A stretch of DNA of 64,000 nt from an uncultured Ectothiorhodospiraceae bacterium (GTDB lineage Bacteria > Pseudomonadota > Gammaproteobacteria > UBA9214): assembly GCA_947258545.1 (NCBI GenBank), contig CAMYJI010000001.1:41755-105754 (forward strand). The letters run 5' to 3'. A model generated the notes under the pieces. That model searched no databases. It was not told the DNA's origin and worked only from the letters and a program-made list of their open reading frames with translations. Positions within the stretch are counted from its first letter, which is position 1; every line of letters starts with the position of its first letter. The translations under genes and the position numbers were made by a program. This document shows, in pieces, positions 43,878 to 53,722 of this stretch.

Positions 43878-45233
43878 ATGGGTCAAAATACCGAAGGCAC
43901 CCGTGAAGGCAGCCTGGAGGCGCCGACACGTCATCCCCTTGATTGGACCAGCACGACGTTTTACGACGAGGCTGACCTGTTCAAGGAACTGGAACGGGTC
44001 TACGACATCTGTCATGGGTGTCGGCGCTGCTTCAGCCTGTGCAATGCGTTTCCAACCCTGTTCGATGCCATCGATGAATCGGAAACCATGGAACTGGATG
44101 GAGTTGCGCGCGAGGTCTACTGGAAGGTGGTGGACCACTGTTATTTGTGTGATATGTGTTACATGACCAAGTGCCCCTATGTGCCGCCGCACGAGTGGAA
44201 CGTGGACTTTCCGCACCTCATGCTGCGTGCCAAGGCGGTGAAGTTCAAGAAGGCCCGGCCGCGAACGCGTGACCGGTTACTGACCTCGACCGATACGGTC
44301 GGCAAGCTTGCCGGAATCCCGATCGTGACCCAGGCGGTCAATGCGGGCAACCGCTCGAAGGCCAACCGCAAGCTGCTGCAAAAGACACTGGGTGTGCACC
44401 CCGATGCCATCCTGCCGGAATACCACAGCAAGACCCTGCGCAAGTCCCTGGCCGGGCTCAGCGAGGCTGGCAAGGCGGCCGTACCCGCCGGTCCGACACA
44501 GGGCAGGGTCGCCGTGTTCGCCACCTGTTATGGCAATTACAACGAACCGCGGATCGGCCAGGACCTGATTGCCGTCATGCAGCACAACGACATTCCCGTC
44601 ACCCTGGTCGATAAGGAACAGTGCTGTGGCATGCCCAAGCTGGAGCTGGGTGACCTCGAGTCCGTCAAGGCCGCCAAGGAGGCGAATATCCCCGCGCTGG
44701 CGGCGCTGGTCAACGAAGGCTGGGATATCGTGGCGCCGGTGCCCTCCTGTGTCCTGATGTTCAAGCAGGAACTGCCGCTGATGTTTCCGGACGATCCGGA
44801 AGTGATCAAGGTCAGGGACGCCATCTACGATCCGTTTGAATACCTGATGCTGCGCCACAAATTCGGCAAGCTGAACACCGACTTCAAGCAACCGCTGGGC
44901 AAGATCGCCTACCACGTAGCCTGTCATCTGCGGGTGCAAAATATCGGCATGAAGACACGTGATCTCCTGCAACTGGTGCCGGATACCAGTGTCGAGCCGA
45001 TCGAGCGCTGTTCCGGACATGACGGCACCTATGCCGTCAAGCAGGAGTTCCACGAGATTTCCATGAAGATCTGCCGCCCGGTTGTGAACCGCGTGGAGCG
45101 TGCCGGGGCTGACCACTACAGCAGCGACTGCCCCATGGCCGGTCACCAGATCGAGAACGGGCTGAAGAATGGGCAGGCACCCACGCATCCGCTGTCACTG
45201 GTGTGCCTGGCCTATGGGATCCAGAGTAGGTGA
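43878..45233 (+). CDS. GlpC/HdrD-like Fe-S protein with CCG domain
   Basis: A 451-residue cytoplasmic protein. Two [4Fe-4S]-type clusters are indicated by CHGCRRCFSLC and CYLCDMCYMTKC near residues 45-115, followed by two cysteine-rich CCG domains: the first with CCGMPKL and the second degenerate (ACHLRVQ ... RCSGHDG). This is the layout of GlpC and the heterodisulfide-reductase-like subunits, which pass electrons to thiol/disulfide or quinone partners. No flavoprotein subunit is adjacent. ATG 43878 was chosen over an upstream ATG at 43848. The following DUF3501 gene starts one base after its stop. It likely helps reduce rubrerythrin or another peroxide system. Confidence 0.87.
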   Translation: MGQNTEGTREGSLEAPTRHPLDWTSTTFYDEADLFKELERVYDICHGCRRCFSLCNAFPTLFDAIDESETMELDGVAREVYWKVVDHCYLCDMCYMTKCPYVPPHEWNVDFPHLMLRAKAVKFKKARPRTRDRLLTSTDTVGKLAGIPIVTQAVNAGNRSKANRKLLQKTLGVHPDAILPEYHSKTLRKSLAGLSEAGKAAVPAGPTQGRVAVFATCYGNYNEPRIGQDLIAVMQHNDIPVTLVDKEQCCGMPKLELGDLESVKAAKEANIPALAALVNEGWDIVAPVPSCVLMFKQELPLMFPDDPEVIKVRDAIYDPFEYLMLRHKFGKLNTDFKQPLGKIAYHVACHLRVQNIGMKTRDLLQLVPDTSVEPIERCSGHDGTYAVKQEFHEISMKICRPVVNRVERAGADHYSSDCPMAGHQIENGLKNGQAPTHPLSLVCLAYGIQSR

Positions 45234-45234
45234 A

Positions 45235-45822
45235 ATGATGGACAAGCTGACACGCAATGACCTTTACACCCTGGAGCAGTATGCTGAGGTCCGCCCCGGA
45301 TTTCGTGCCCAGATCATCGCGCACAAGAAGGGCCGCCATGTCCGAATCGGCCCGGTGGCGACCCTCTATTTCGAGGACCGCCGCACCATCCAGTACCAGA
45401 TTCAGGAAATGCTGCGGGTCGAGCGGATATTCGAGGCGGCCGGTATCGAGGAGGAGCTGGCGGCCTACAACCCGTTGATACCCGACGGCTCCAACTGGAA
45501 GGCGACCTTCATGATCGAGGAACCCGATGTCGACCAGCGCCGCCAGTTGCTGGCCAGGCTGGTCGGGATACAGGACCGGGTCTGGGTCAGCGTCGCCGGG
45601 CATGAGCCGGTCTACGCGATCGCCGACGAGGACCTGGAGCGCGATACGGAGGAAAAGACCTCGGCGGTGCACTTTCTGCGCTTTGAGCTGACGTCGCCAA
45701 TGGCCGAGGCCGCCAGGAACGGGGCGGCCATCAGCGTTGGCATCGACCACGACAATTACACCCACCGGGTCGAACCGTTGGACGATACTATCCGCAAGTC
45801 CCTGGTTGCCGACCTGGCGTGA
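45235..45822 (+). CDS. DUF3501 family protein
   Basis: A 195-residue soluble protein of the DUF3501 family, recognised from the N-terminal KLTRNDLYTLEQYAEVRP, the VGPVATLYFEDRRTIQYQIQEMLRVERIF core and the closing SVGIDHDNYTH. ATG 45235 lies one base after the stop of the Fe-S gene; a second ATG follows immediately. Its function is not established, but the rubrerythrin/CCG/DUF3501 trio travels together, indicating a shared peroxide-stress or electron-transfer role. Confidence 0.88.
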   Translation: MMDKLTRNDLYTLEQYAEVRPGFRAQIIAHKKGRHVRIGPVATLYFEDRRTIQYQIQEMLRVERIFEAAGIEEELAAYNPLIPDGSNWKATFMIEEPDVDQRRQLLARLVGIQDRVWVSVAGHEPVYAIADEDLERDTEEKTSAVHFLRFELTSPMAEAARNGAAISVGIDHDNYTHRVEPLDDTIRKSLVADLA

Positions 45823-45913
45823 CCGGACGGCGCCAGCGGATGGTTTTGCAGCCCCGTGCGGCGCTGCACACAGGCTCGAAATACGGCGGACGGCGCGTTA
45901 AACTGCGCTCCCC

Positions 45914-46468
45914 ATGAGAGTTCGTTCGCATACAGGATTCACCTGCATTTATTGCTTGCCGACACTGTTGCTTGCGCTGCACACGCCGGCTTCTCTGGCC
46001 GACGACGACACTGGCTGGAGCTCCGGAAGCTTCATCCCGCCGGCACCCTGGAGTGAGTTGCAGACGGACCTGCCGGCATACCCTGAAGAGGGCCGCTTGC
46101 TCGAGGTGGAGGTTGCAACCGCCTACTACCCCTACCGCGTCTTTATCGATCCCGAGTCGCTCAGTGTGGGTGCCGACCGGGTTGTACGTTATGCCGCCAT
46201 GATTACCTCTGCAGCGGGGGCAAGGAACGTCTCCTTTGAGGGTCTGCGTTGCAGTACCCGCGAGTATCGTCGCTATGCCTACGGCACCAACGGGAGCTGG
46301 CAGGCACTGGGCGACACGCCCTGGGAGCGCATCATGAAATCGGGCATGGGTCATTACCGTCACGAGCTGTACCGGGACTACCTGTGTGGCACGAGCAGCG
46401 ACGTCCTGGAACGTGACGAAATTCTCCGCAGGCTGCGCTACTCCAGGGGCGGGGTCCTGGATGAATAG
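45914..46468 (+). CDS. Exported CNP1-like family protein
   Basis: A 184-residue protein with a signal peptide (1-29) and a single CNP1-like domain (about 45-165: WSELQTDLPAYPEEGRL, FIDPESLSVG, VVRYAAMITSAAGARNV, YGTNGSWQALG). Two cysteines (YLC and LRC) may form a disulfide. CNP1-like proteins are periplasmic and of unknown role. It lies 33 bases ahead of parE on the same strand. Confidence 0.82.
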   Translation: MRVRSHTGFTCIYCLPTLLLALHTPASLADDDTGWSSGSFIPPAPWSELQTDLPAYPEEGRLLEVEVATAYYPYRVFIDPESLSVGADRVVRYAAMITSAAGARNVSFEGLRCSTREYRRYAYGTNGSWQALGDTPWERIMKSGMGHYRHELYRDYLCGTSSDVLERDEILRRLRYSRGGVLDE

Positions 46469-46501
46469 TGTTTCCCTGAACCTCAATCACGGATTTTTAT
46501 C

Positions 46502-48388
46502 ATGAGTACGGCCTATGATGCCGCTGCGATCGAAATACTCAGCGGCCTTGAACCGGTGCGCAAGCGCCCCGGTATGTACACTGATACGGCACGTCCCAAT
46601 CATCTTGCCCAGGAGGTCATCGACAACAGTGTCGACGAGGCCATTGTCGGTCACGCGTCGCGGATCGATGTGACCCTGTTCAAGGACGGTTCGCTGGAGG
46701 TCCGCGACGACGGTCGCGGCATGCCGGTGGACCTGCATCCGGAGGAGGGTATACCCGGTGTCGAGGTCATCCTGACGCGGCTACATGCCGGCGGCAAGTT
46801 TTCGGCCAGGAACTATGCCTTTTCAGGCGGACTGCACGGCGTCGGTGTGTCTGTTGTCAACGCACTCTCGAAACACCTGGAGGTCTGGATACGGCGCGGT
46901 GGCAAGGAATACAACATGGCCTTTGCCGGCGGGGAACGGATCTCTGATCTGGAAGAGATCGGCACGGTCGGCAAGCAGAACACCGGCACCACGGTGCGTT
47001 TCTGGCCCGACCCTAAATACTTCGATTCACCCCGGTTCTCCCTGTCGCGCCTGCAGCATGTGATGCGGGCCAAGGCGGTGCTGTGTCCCGGCCTGCAGGT
47101 GCGCCTGCATGACGAGGCCAGCGGCGAAAAGCTGGAATGGTGCTACCAGGACGGCCTGCGTGCCTACCTGATGGGGGAGCTGGGCGGGGTGTCGTGCCTG
47201 CCCGATGAGCCCTTCACCGGCAACATGGAGGGCAACCAGGAAGCGGCCGAGTGGGCGCTGGTGTGGCTGCCAGAGGGCGGTGAACCCGTGACCGAAAGTT
47301 ACGTCAATCTCATCCCGACGGGGCAGGGCGGCACTCATGTCAACGGCCTGCGCATGGGTCTGACCGAGGCGGTGCGTGAATTCTGCGAGTTCCGCAACCT
47401 GTTACCGCGCGGCGTGAAGCTCGCCCCGGAAGATGTGTGGGAACGCTGCAGCTATATACTCTCCGTCAAGCTGATCGACCCGCAGTTCAGCGGCCAGACC
47501 AAGGAGCGTCTGTCATCGCGCGAGTGCGCGCCCTTCGTCTCCGGGGTGGTCAAGGATGCCTTCAGCCTGTGGCTCAACCATCACACCGAGGCCGGTGAGC
47601 GAATCGCCTGGCTGGCGATCGATAATGCCCAGAAACGCCAGCGCGCCGGCAAGAAGGTGGTGCGCAAGAAGGTTACCTCCGGTCCGGCCCTGCCTGGCAA
47701 GCTGGCGGACTGTGCCTCCACTGATGCTGAACGTACCGAACTGTTCCTGGTCGAGGGCGATTCGGCCGGTGGCTCGGCGAAGCAGGCGCGCAACCGCGAG
47801 TTCCAGGCGATCATGCCGCTGCGCGGCAAGATCCTCAATACCTGGGAGGTTGAATCCACCGAGGTGCTTGCCTCCCAGGAGGTGCACGATATTTCCGTAG
47901 CCATCGGCGTGGAACCCGGTTCCAATGAGCTGAAAAACCTGCGCTACAACAAGATTTGCATCCTGGCGGACGCGGATTCCGATGGCGCGCATATCGCTAC
48001 CCTGCTGTGCGCACTCTTCATGCGTCATTTCCTTCCGCTGGTCGAGGCCGGTCATGTCTATGTCGCCATGCCGCCGCTGTACCGGATCGATGCCGGCAAG
48101 GAGGTCTTTTATGCCCTGGATGACGCAGAGAAGCAGGGGGTGCTGGACCGGATCACGGCTGAGAAGCTCAAGGGCAAGGTCCTGGTGCAGCGCTTCAAGG
48201 GGCTGGGTGAGATGAACCCGCTGCAACTGCGCGAGACCACGATTGCACCGGAAACCCGTCGCCTGGCGCAGTTGACCATCGACTCCGAAGATGACACGCA
48301 CAAGCTGATGGACATGCTGCTGGCCCGCAAGCGGTCTGCCGACCGCCGCAGCTGGCTGGAGTCCAAGGGCGACCTGGCGGATATCTAG
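46502..48388 (+). CDS. parE: DNA topoisomerase IV subunit B
   Basis: A 628-residue ParE. The GHKL ATPase has AQEVIDNSVDEA and GGLHGVGVSVVNAL; the TOPRIM domain has LVEGDSAGGSAK and DADSDGAH. With ParC it decatenates daughter chromosomes. It is 628 residues, close to E. coli's 630. parC follows after 170 bases containing a palindromic repeat. Confidence 0.97.
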   Translation: MSTAYDAAAIEILSGLEPVRKRPGMYTDTARPNHLAQEVIDNSVDEAIVGHASRIDVTLFKDGSLEVRDDGRGMPVDLHPEEGIPGVEVILTRLHAGGKFSARNYAFSGGLHGVGVSVVNALSKHLEVWIRRGGKEYNMAFAGGERISDLEEIGTVGKQNTGTTVRFWPDPKYFDSPRFSLSRLQHVMRAKAVLCPGLQVRLHDEASGEKLEWCYQDGLRAYLMGELGGVSCLPDEPFTGNMEGNQEAAEWALVWLPEGGEPVTESYVNLIPTGQGGTHVNGLRMGLTEAVREFCEFRNLLPRGVKLAPEDVWERCSYILSVKLIDPQFSGQTKERLSSRECAPFVSGVVKDAFSLWLNHHTEAGERIAWLAIDNAQKRQRAGKKVVRKKVTSGPALPGKLADCASTDAERTELFLVEGDSAGGSAKQARNREFQAIMPLRGKILNTWEVESTEVLASQEVHDISVAIGVEPGSNELKNLRYNKICILADADSDGAHIATLLCALFMRHFLPLVEAGHVYVAMPPLYRIDAGKEVFYALDDAEKQGVLDRITAEKLKGKVLVQRFKGLGEMNPLQLRETTIAPETRRLAQLTIDSEDDTHKLMDMLLARKRSADRRSWLESKGDLADI

Positions 48389-48427
48389 CCGGCACCGGGT
48401 AACAACCAGGGAATGCCTGGTAAATTC

Positions 48428-48530
48428 GTCATTGCGAGGACCGCGAGGCCGCAGGCCGTGGCGGGACGAAGCAATCTGTAACTGATTTATAGTATCGTCA
48501 GGAGATTGCTTCGCTACGCTCGCAATGACG
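48428..48530. repeat. Bipartite palindromic repeat between parE and parC
   Basis: Outer arms CGTCATTGCGAG (48428-48439) and CTCGCAATGACG (48519-48530) and inner arms CGAAGCAATCT (48467-48477) and AGATTGCTTCG (48503-48513) are perfect inverted pairs. The word CATTGCGAG...GAAGCAATC is a widely dispersed bacterial intergenic repeat. It can fold into a long hairpin in the parE-parC transcript. Confidence 0.75.
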
Positions 48531-48558
48531 TTGGTAGCAACAGATCTGAGGTTCACTG

Positions 48559-50811
48559 ATGGAAACAATCGAGCTTGATTACGAAGGCATTGAACAACTG
48601 CCGCTGAAGACCTTTACCGAGAAAGCCTACCTGGATTATTCCATGTATGTCATTCTCGATCGCGCGTTACCGCACATCGGTGACGGCCTCAAGCCGGTAC
48701 AGCGGCGCATCGTTTACGCGATGTCGGAACTGGGCCTCACGGCGGTCGCGAAATTCAAGAAATCGGCCCGTACCGTCGGCGATGTGCTGGGCAAGTTCCA
48801 CCCGCACGGTGATTCGGCCTGCTATGAGGCCATGGTGCACCTGGCGCAATCCTTCACCTCACGCTACCCACTGGTCGACGGGCAGGGCAACTGGGGCTCC
48901 CCGGATGATCCCAAGTCGTTTGCCGCAATGCGCTATACCGAATCGCGGCTGGCGGCCTACGCGGAAACCCTGCTCGCAGAGCTGGGGCAGGGCACGGTCG
49001 ACTGGGCGCCCAACTTCGACGGTACCCTGCAGGAACCCGAACTGCTGCCCGCGCGCCTGCCTGCGGTGCTGCTGAACGGCGCCAGCGGGATTGCCGTCGG
49101 TATGGCAACCGACATCCCGCCGCACAATCTCACCGAGGTTGCCACGGCGGCCATACTGCTGCTGGAAAAGCCGAAGAGCACGCTGGAGGAGCTGTGCGAG
49201 TTAGTACAGGGGCCGGACTTTCCCACCGGTGCCGAGATCATCACCCCGAAGGCCGAACTGATCGAGGCCTACAGGACCGGTCGCGGCAGTGTGCGTATGC
49301 GTGCGTGCTACGAAAAGGAAAGTGGCGACATCGTGATCATGGCTCTGCCCTATCAGACCTCAGGTGGCAAGGTCCTGGAGCAGATCGCGGCACAGATGAC
49401 GGCCAAGAAACTACCCATGGTCGAGGACCTGCGTGATGAATCCGACCACGAGAACCCGACGCGCCTGGTCATCGTGCCGCGTTCCAGTCGCGTGGACACC
49501 GAGGCCCTGATGACGCACCTGTTTGCGACCACCGACCTTGAACGCAGTTTGCGTATCAATCTCAACATGATCGGGCTGGACGGGCGCCCACAGGTCAAGG
49601 ACCTGCGCACCATCCTCAAGGAATGGCTGGAGTTCCGCACCACCACCGTGCGCCGGCGCCTCGAGTACCGCCTGGAAAAGGTATGCCGCCGCCTGCATCT
49701 GCTTGATGGCCTGCTGATCGCCTTTCTCAATCTGGACGAGGTGATCCGCATCGTACGCACCGAGGACAAGCCCAAACCGGCGTTGATCCAGCGCTTCAAG
49801 CTGTCCGAGGACCAGGCGGATTACATCCTCGACACCCGTCTGCGCCAGCTGGCCCGCCTGGAGGAGATGAAGATCCGGGACGAGCAGAAGCAGCTGGCCG
49901 AGGGTCGTGACGAGTTACAGAAGATCCTGGGATCGGCGCTACGCCTGAAGACGCTGATCAAGAAGGAAATCAGGGCGGATGTCGAAAAGTTCGGCGATGC
50001 GCGCCGCTCCTCGCTGGTGGAGCGCGAGGCCGCCCAGCCCATGGACGAGACGGCGTTGATTCCCAGTGAGCCGGTGACCGTGGTGCTGTCGAAGAATGGC
50101 TGGGTGCGGCTGGCCAAGGGCCATGATATCGACCCGACGGAAATGAACTACAAGGCCGGGGATGATTACGCCGCCGCCGCGCGTTGCCGCAGCAACCAGC
50201 TGGCGGTGTTCCTGGATTCCACGGGGCGCACCTATGCCGTGCCTACCCACTCCCTGCCGCCGGCGCGCGGCCAGGGTGAACCGCTGAGCGGACGCCTGAA
50301 GCCGGCTGATGGCGCGCGTTTTGTCGGTGTCATGGCCGGCGATCCGGAGCAGTTGTATTTGCTCGCTTCCGATTCGGGTTATGGGTTCGTTGCGCGGCTG
50401 GGTGACCTGTATACCCGCAACAAGTCCGGTAAGGCCGTGCTCTCGGTGCCCAAGGGATGCAGTGTGCTGAAGCCGGTGCCCGTCAGGAGTCTCGAGGATG
50501 ACTGGATCGTCGCAGTCACCACGGCCGGTTTCATGCTGGTGATTCCACTCGCCGAACTGCCCCGACTTGCGCGCGGCAAGGGCAACAAGATCATCAACAT
50601 CCCCTCGGCAAAGTTGAAAACCCGGGATGAGTATGTCGCTGCCATGGACTGTATACAGGATGGTGAGAAGCTGCTGGTGCGTGCCGGCAAGAAACACAAG
50701 ACCATGAAGGCCGCGGAGGTGGACGAGTTTGCCGGCGAGCGCGGCAGGCGCGGACATAAACTGCCGCGTGGCTACCAGAAGGTGGACGGTATCGAGGTCG
50801 TCGGTTCCTGA
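48559..50811 (+). CDS. parC: DNA topoisomerase IV subunit A
   Basis: A 750-residue ParC. The active-site tyrosine is Tyr126 in AMRYTESRL. The quinolone-determining region [10 protein letters not shown] carries Ser86 and Glu90, the wild-type residues that correspond to Ser80 and Glu84 of E. coli. The C-terminal beta-propeller (about 500-745) has degenerate blades such as [13 protein letters not shown]. It is convergent with the next gene, only 10 bases away. Confidence 0.97.
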   Translation: METIELDYEGIEQLPLKTFTEKAYLDYSMYVILDRALPHIGDGLKPVQRRIVYAMSELGLTAVAKFKKSARTVGDVLGKFHPHGDSACYEAMVHLAQSFTSRYPLVDGQGNWGSPDDPKSFAAMRYTESRLAAYAETLLAELGQGTVDWAPNFDGTLQEPELLPARLPAVLLNGASGIAVGMATDIPPHNLTEVATAAILLLEKPKSTLEELCELVQGPDFPTGAEIITPKAELIEAYRTGRGSVRMRACYEKESGDIVIMALPYQTSGGKVLEQIAAQMTAKKLPMVEDLRDESDHENPTRLVIVPRSSRVDTEALMTHLFATTDLERSLRINLNMIGLDGRPQVKDLRTILKEWLEFRTTTVRRRLEYRLEKVCRRLHLLDGLLIAFLNLDEVIRIVRTEDKPKPALIQRFKLSEDQADYILDTRLRQLARLEEMKIRDEQKQLAEGRDELQKILGSALRLKTLIKKEIRADVEKFGDARRSSLVEREAAQPMDETALIPSEPVTVVLSKNGWVRLAKGHDIDPTEMNYKAGDDYAAAARCRSNQLAVFLDSTGRTYAVPTHSLPPARGQGEPLSGRLKPADGARFVGVMAGDPEQLYLLASDSGYGFVARLGDLYTRNKSGKAVLSVPKGCSVLKPVPVRSLEDDWIVAVTTAGFMLVIPLAELPRLARGKGNKIINIPSAKLKTRDEYVAAMDCIQDGEKLLVRAGKKHKTMKAAEVDEFAGERGRRGHKLPRGYQKVDGIEVVGS

Positions 50812-50821
50812 CGTGGCCCGC

Positions 50822-51922
50822 TCAGGGGCGGGTTGTCTGCCGGCTCTTCAATTCCTCCAGGCGCGCCAGTACCTTGCGAGCACGTGCCAGGCGTTTCTGG
50901 ATGCTGGTGTTGTCCGGGTCGAGCTCGAGTGCATGATTCCATGATTCGATGGCCTTGTTGATTTTATCGGCGCGGTATTGACTGTCACCCTGCCGCGTCA
51001 GCCCGTCAACACTGGCCTTGACGGCGGCATCGAGGCGCTGTTTCACCGCGTCAATATCACCACTGTCGTCGGTTTTTAACTGGAGTTCGTGAAAGGTCTT
51101 GCGGGCCGCGAGCAGATCGTTTTGTTTCAGTGCCTGTTCGGTTTCTACCAGCAGCTGATGCCTGATGTCCTGCCGGTTTGCGCGCTGCCTGCCGGTGTCT
51201 GCCTGTTCGATCGGGCTTGCCGGCGCCGGTGTATCCATGACCCTTCGAGTGCTGTTACGCCTCTGTTCCAGCTGCCTCCACGTCGCCTGTACCTCCGGGC
51301 TGGCGTTTATTGTGTCGGCCATGCGCAGGCAGGCAGATGCACCGTCCAGGTCATCCTGTTGCAGGGCTGTGTGCGCGCACGCCAGTAGCTCGGTGCTGAC
51401 AGTCCTGGTCTTCTGCTGACTGATGTTCTGTTGCCAGTGCTGGCTGATGCCAGGTGATTCCAGCTGCAGTTTTTCTTGCTGCAATTGCTGTAGCTCGGCA
51501 ATATGTCGCGCCCGGGAAAGCAGCTGGTGGCGGGCGTTCTCCTGCAGGCGCGCTGTACGTCTGGTTTCCAGCGTGTCTTTATAAACAGCCAGCCTGGTAC
51601 TGTCTGGCAATTTGTGCAGAGCGTCATCCAGCCGTTTAATTGCACCGCGCAGGTCACCCTCCGATTCCCGGGTGCGTACATCCGCCAGGGTGTCGTCCTC
51701 GTAGGCGCTGATGTGGCTGACCACGGCTGTTTGCAGCCCGGCAATGTCAAGGGAGGGATGGCGTTCGACCAGTCGCTGGATACGTGCGAATTCGTTCTGT
51801 TTGAGCAGGGCCTCCAGGTCCTCCGGGCGATCCTGAACCATCCTGAGGCTATCGACTCGCATGCAGCCTGCAAACAGCGGCAGCAGTCCCAGCATGATCA
51901 ATAGCCTAGCTGACTTGCGCAT
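50822..51922 (-). CDS. TPR-like outer membrane lipoprotein
   Basis: A 366-residue lipoprotein: lipobox LFAGC (Cys20), then helical repeats with tetratricopeptide character, clearest at the C-terminus (YRADKINKAIESWNHALELDPDNTSIQKRL). ATG 51922 was chosen as start; a GTG-like extension four codons longer exists. Its start overlaps the stop of the cyclase gene by 17 bases, so it is translated with it. Likely a periplasm-facing scaffold partner of the cyclase; function unknown. Confidence 0.72.
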   Translation of the reverse strand: MRKSARLLIMLGLLPLFAGCMRVDSLRMVQDRPEDLEALLKQNEFARIQRLVERHPSLDIAGLQTAVVSHISAYEDDTLADVRTRESEGDLRGAIKRLDDALHKLPDSTRLAVYKDTLETRRTARLQENARHQLLSRARHIAELQQLQQEKLQLESPGISQHWQQNISQQKTRTVSTELLACAHTALQQDDLDGASACLRMADTINASPEVQATWRQLEQRRNSTRRVMDTPAPASPIEQADTGRQRANRQDIRHQLLVETEQALKQNDLLAARKTFHELQLKTDDSGDIDAVKQRLDAAVKASVDGLTRQGDSQYRADKINKAIESWNHALELDPDNTSIQKRLARARKVLARLEELKSRQTTRP

Positions 51923-53561
51923 CACAATGCTCATCTTCCACGGACCGGGTCACTGTCCGGTACTGCTCATCGATCTGGTGTTGCCAGCCGGCGGTGACCG
52001 TCTCGACAAGGTAGGTGCTCACGGGGTCCGAGATGCCACGCAGGCGGATGGCCTGGTATTCCCCGGCGAGCACCCGATCCCGTACATCGTCGTTCATGTA
52101 GAGGGCGCGTGAAATCACGATTTGCCCGCTGTTCGCAATCCCGCACAGGCGGGAGGCGAGATTGACGGTGTCGCCGACAACGGTGTACTCCATCCGTTCC
52201 TTCGATCCCATATTGCCTGCCAGCATCTTGCCGGAATTGATGCCGATCCTGAACTTGACGGGAAACAGTCCCTGCTGCTCGCGTTGCCGGTTTTCGTGAT
52301 CGATCAGCCGTTGTATCAATATGGCACAGTTGATGGCATGAAAGCGGTGCTCCTCGTCGGGTTGCGGTGCGCCGAATATCAGCATGACACCATCCCCCAT
52401 GTATTTGTCGACGGTCCCCTGGTTGATTTCACAGGCACGTGTTATCAGTGTGAAATACCTGTTCAGTATGTCCACCAGGTCCTCGGGGCGGGTGTTCTCT
52501 GCAATCCGGGTAAATCCCACGATGTCGGCGAAGACAACCGTGCCCTCGACCTGCTTGCCTCCGAGCTCGACGTCATTCAGGTTGGCAAGTACCACCTTGG
52601 CAACTTCCGGGGAGACGTAGCGTGACAATGCCTGTGTGACCTGTGATTTCTCGAGCATGCCTTCAGCTATCTGGTTGAACGAGGCCATCAGCTGTCCAAG
52701 CTCATCCGTCCGGCGTTCCCTGAAGCTGAATTCCGCAGTGAACTCGCCCTTGCCGATGGCACGGCTGGCGTCAATCAGCTGGTCGATGGGATCGGAGATG
52801 CGCCGCCCAAGGGCGATCGCCATGGCAACACCCAGCATGATGATCAGGATCGTCGCGCCGGCTATGGCCTGGATTGCCTGGCGCAGAGCCTGTTCCATAC
52901 CCGAATAGCTTAATGTGGACAAGGCATATCCTATGGTCACATCCTGGAAGGCGATGGGATGGATGAAGGAAATGACCTTGCGCTCAGGGGACTTCGCTGA
53001 TGACGGCCAGTACCAGTCCTGTGATCCGGGTGCTTCCTTGATCAATTCGACCAGAACCCCGAACTGGCGCTTGTTATTCCCGTCGTGGAAGCCGCCGGCA
53101 TGCGCTACCGTTTCGCCGTCGAGTGATATCAGGGCGCTCCCCATAACATTGCTGTTGTCCGTGAAACCTGTTGTGATAACGTCCAGTGCAAGCTGGTCGT
53201 CGGCCAGCAGCGGTTCCTTGGCGGCCTGCGCCATCAGCTTAACCAGGGCTGTACCCTGATTATGCAGCTGGTTCTCGAATAACCGGGTTTGCTGCTGGAT
53301 AATGATCGACCCAAGCAGTGTCATACAGGTGACCACCAGGACGGTAATCAGCAGCGAGAGCTTGTAGGCCAGCGGTATCTGTTGAAGCTTGTTGGTGATG
53401 CGTTCCTTGATGCCAAGTAATGAACTGCCCACCCAGGCCAGTCTGTCACGGACGGGGTTGTAGATACCTGAGAAGAACCTGCGGAATACCGCGCTCAGGC
53501 GTCCGAGTCGCACTGCCAGCCAGCCTCCGACGCCTCCCGTTATCCTGGAGATGATGCCCAT
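51906..53561 (-). CDS. Membrane class III adenylate/guanylate cyclase with HAMP
   Basis: A 551-residue sensor cyclase: two transmembrane helices (about 66-90 and 230-253) border a periplasmic sensor of about 140 residues, then HAMP (about 255-305) and a class III cyclase domain (about 335-510). Catalytic features are VFADIVGFTRI with metal-binding Asp, DKYMGDGVMLIFG and EYTVVGDTVNLASRL. It makes cAMP or cGMP from its membrane signal; the nucleotide choice cannot be fixed. It is co-transcribed with the lipoprotein that follows. Confidence 0.9.
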   Translation of the reverse strand: MGIISRITGGVGGWLAVRLGRLSAVFRRFFSGIYNPVRDRLAWVGSSLLGIKERITNKLQQIPLAYKLSLLITVLVVTCMTLLGSIIIQQQTRLFENQLHNQGTALVKLMAQAAKEPLLADDQLALDVITTGFTDNSNVMGSALISLDGETVAHAGGFHDGNNKRQFGVLVELIKEAPGSQDWYWPSSAKSPERKVISFIHPIAFQDVTIGYALSTLSYSGMEQALRQAIQAIAGATILIIMLGVAMAIALGRRISDPIDQLIDASRAIGKGEFTAEFSFRERRTDELGQLMASFNQIAEGMLEKSQVTQALSRYVSPEVAKVVLANLNDVELGGKQVEGTVVFADIVGFTRIAENTRPEDLVDILNRYFTLITRACEINQGTVDKYMGDGVMLIFGAPQPDEEHRFHAINCAILIQRLIDHENRQREQQGLFPVKFRIGINSGKMLAGNMGSKERMEYTVVGDTVNLASRLCGIANSGQIVISRALYMNDDVRDRVLAGEYQAIRLRGISDPVSTYLVETVTAGWQHQIDEQYRTVTRSVEDEHCDAQVS

Positions 53562-53722
53562 TATGCTGCTTTATCCCTGCAGCCTGCCGGGGTGCTGCAA
53601 TGGCGATCACGGCAGTAGTGCTCGCTCTTCGCCGCCAGGTTGTCGGCAATACCAATCGCGAGCTTTTCTCCCGGTGTGTACAATAGCGGCCATACGTAAA
53701 CGAAGCACACCAGGCATTCATC

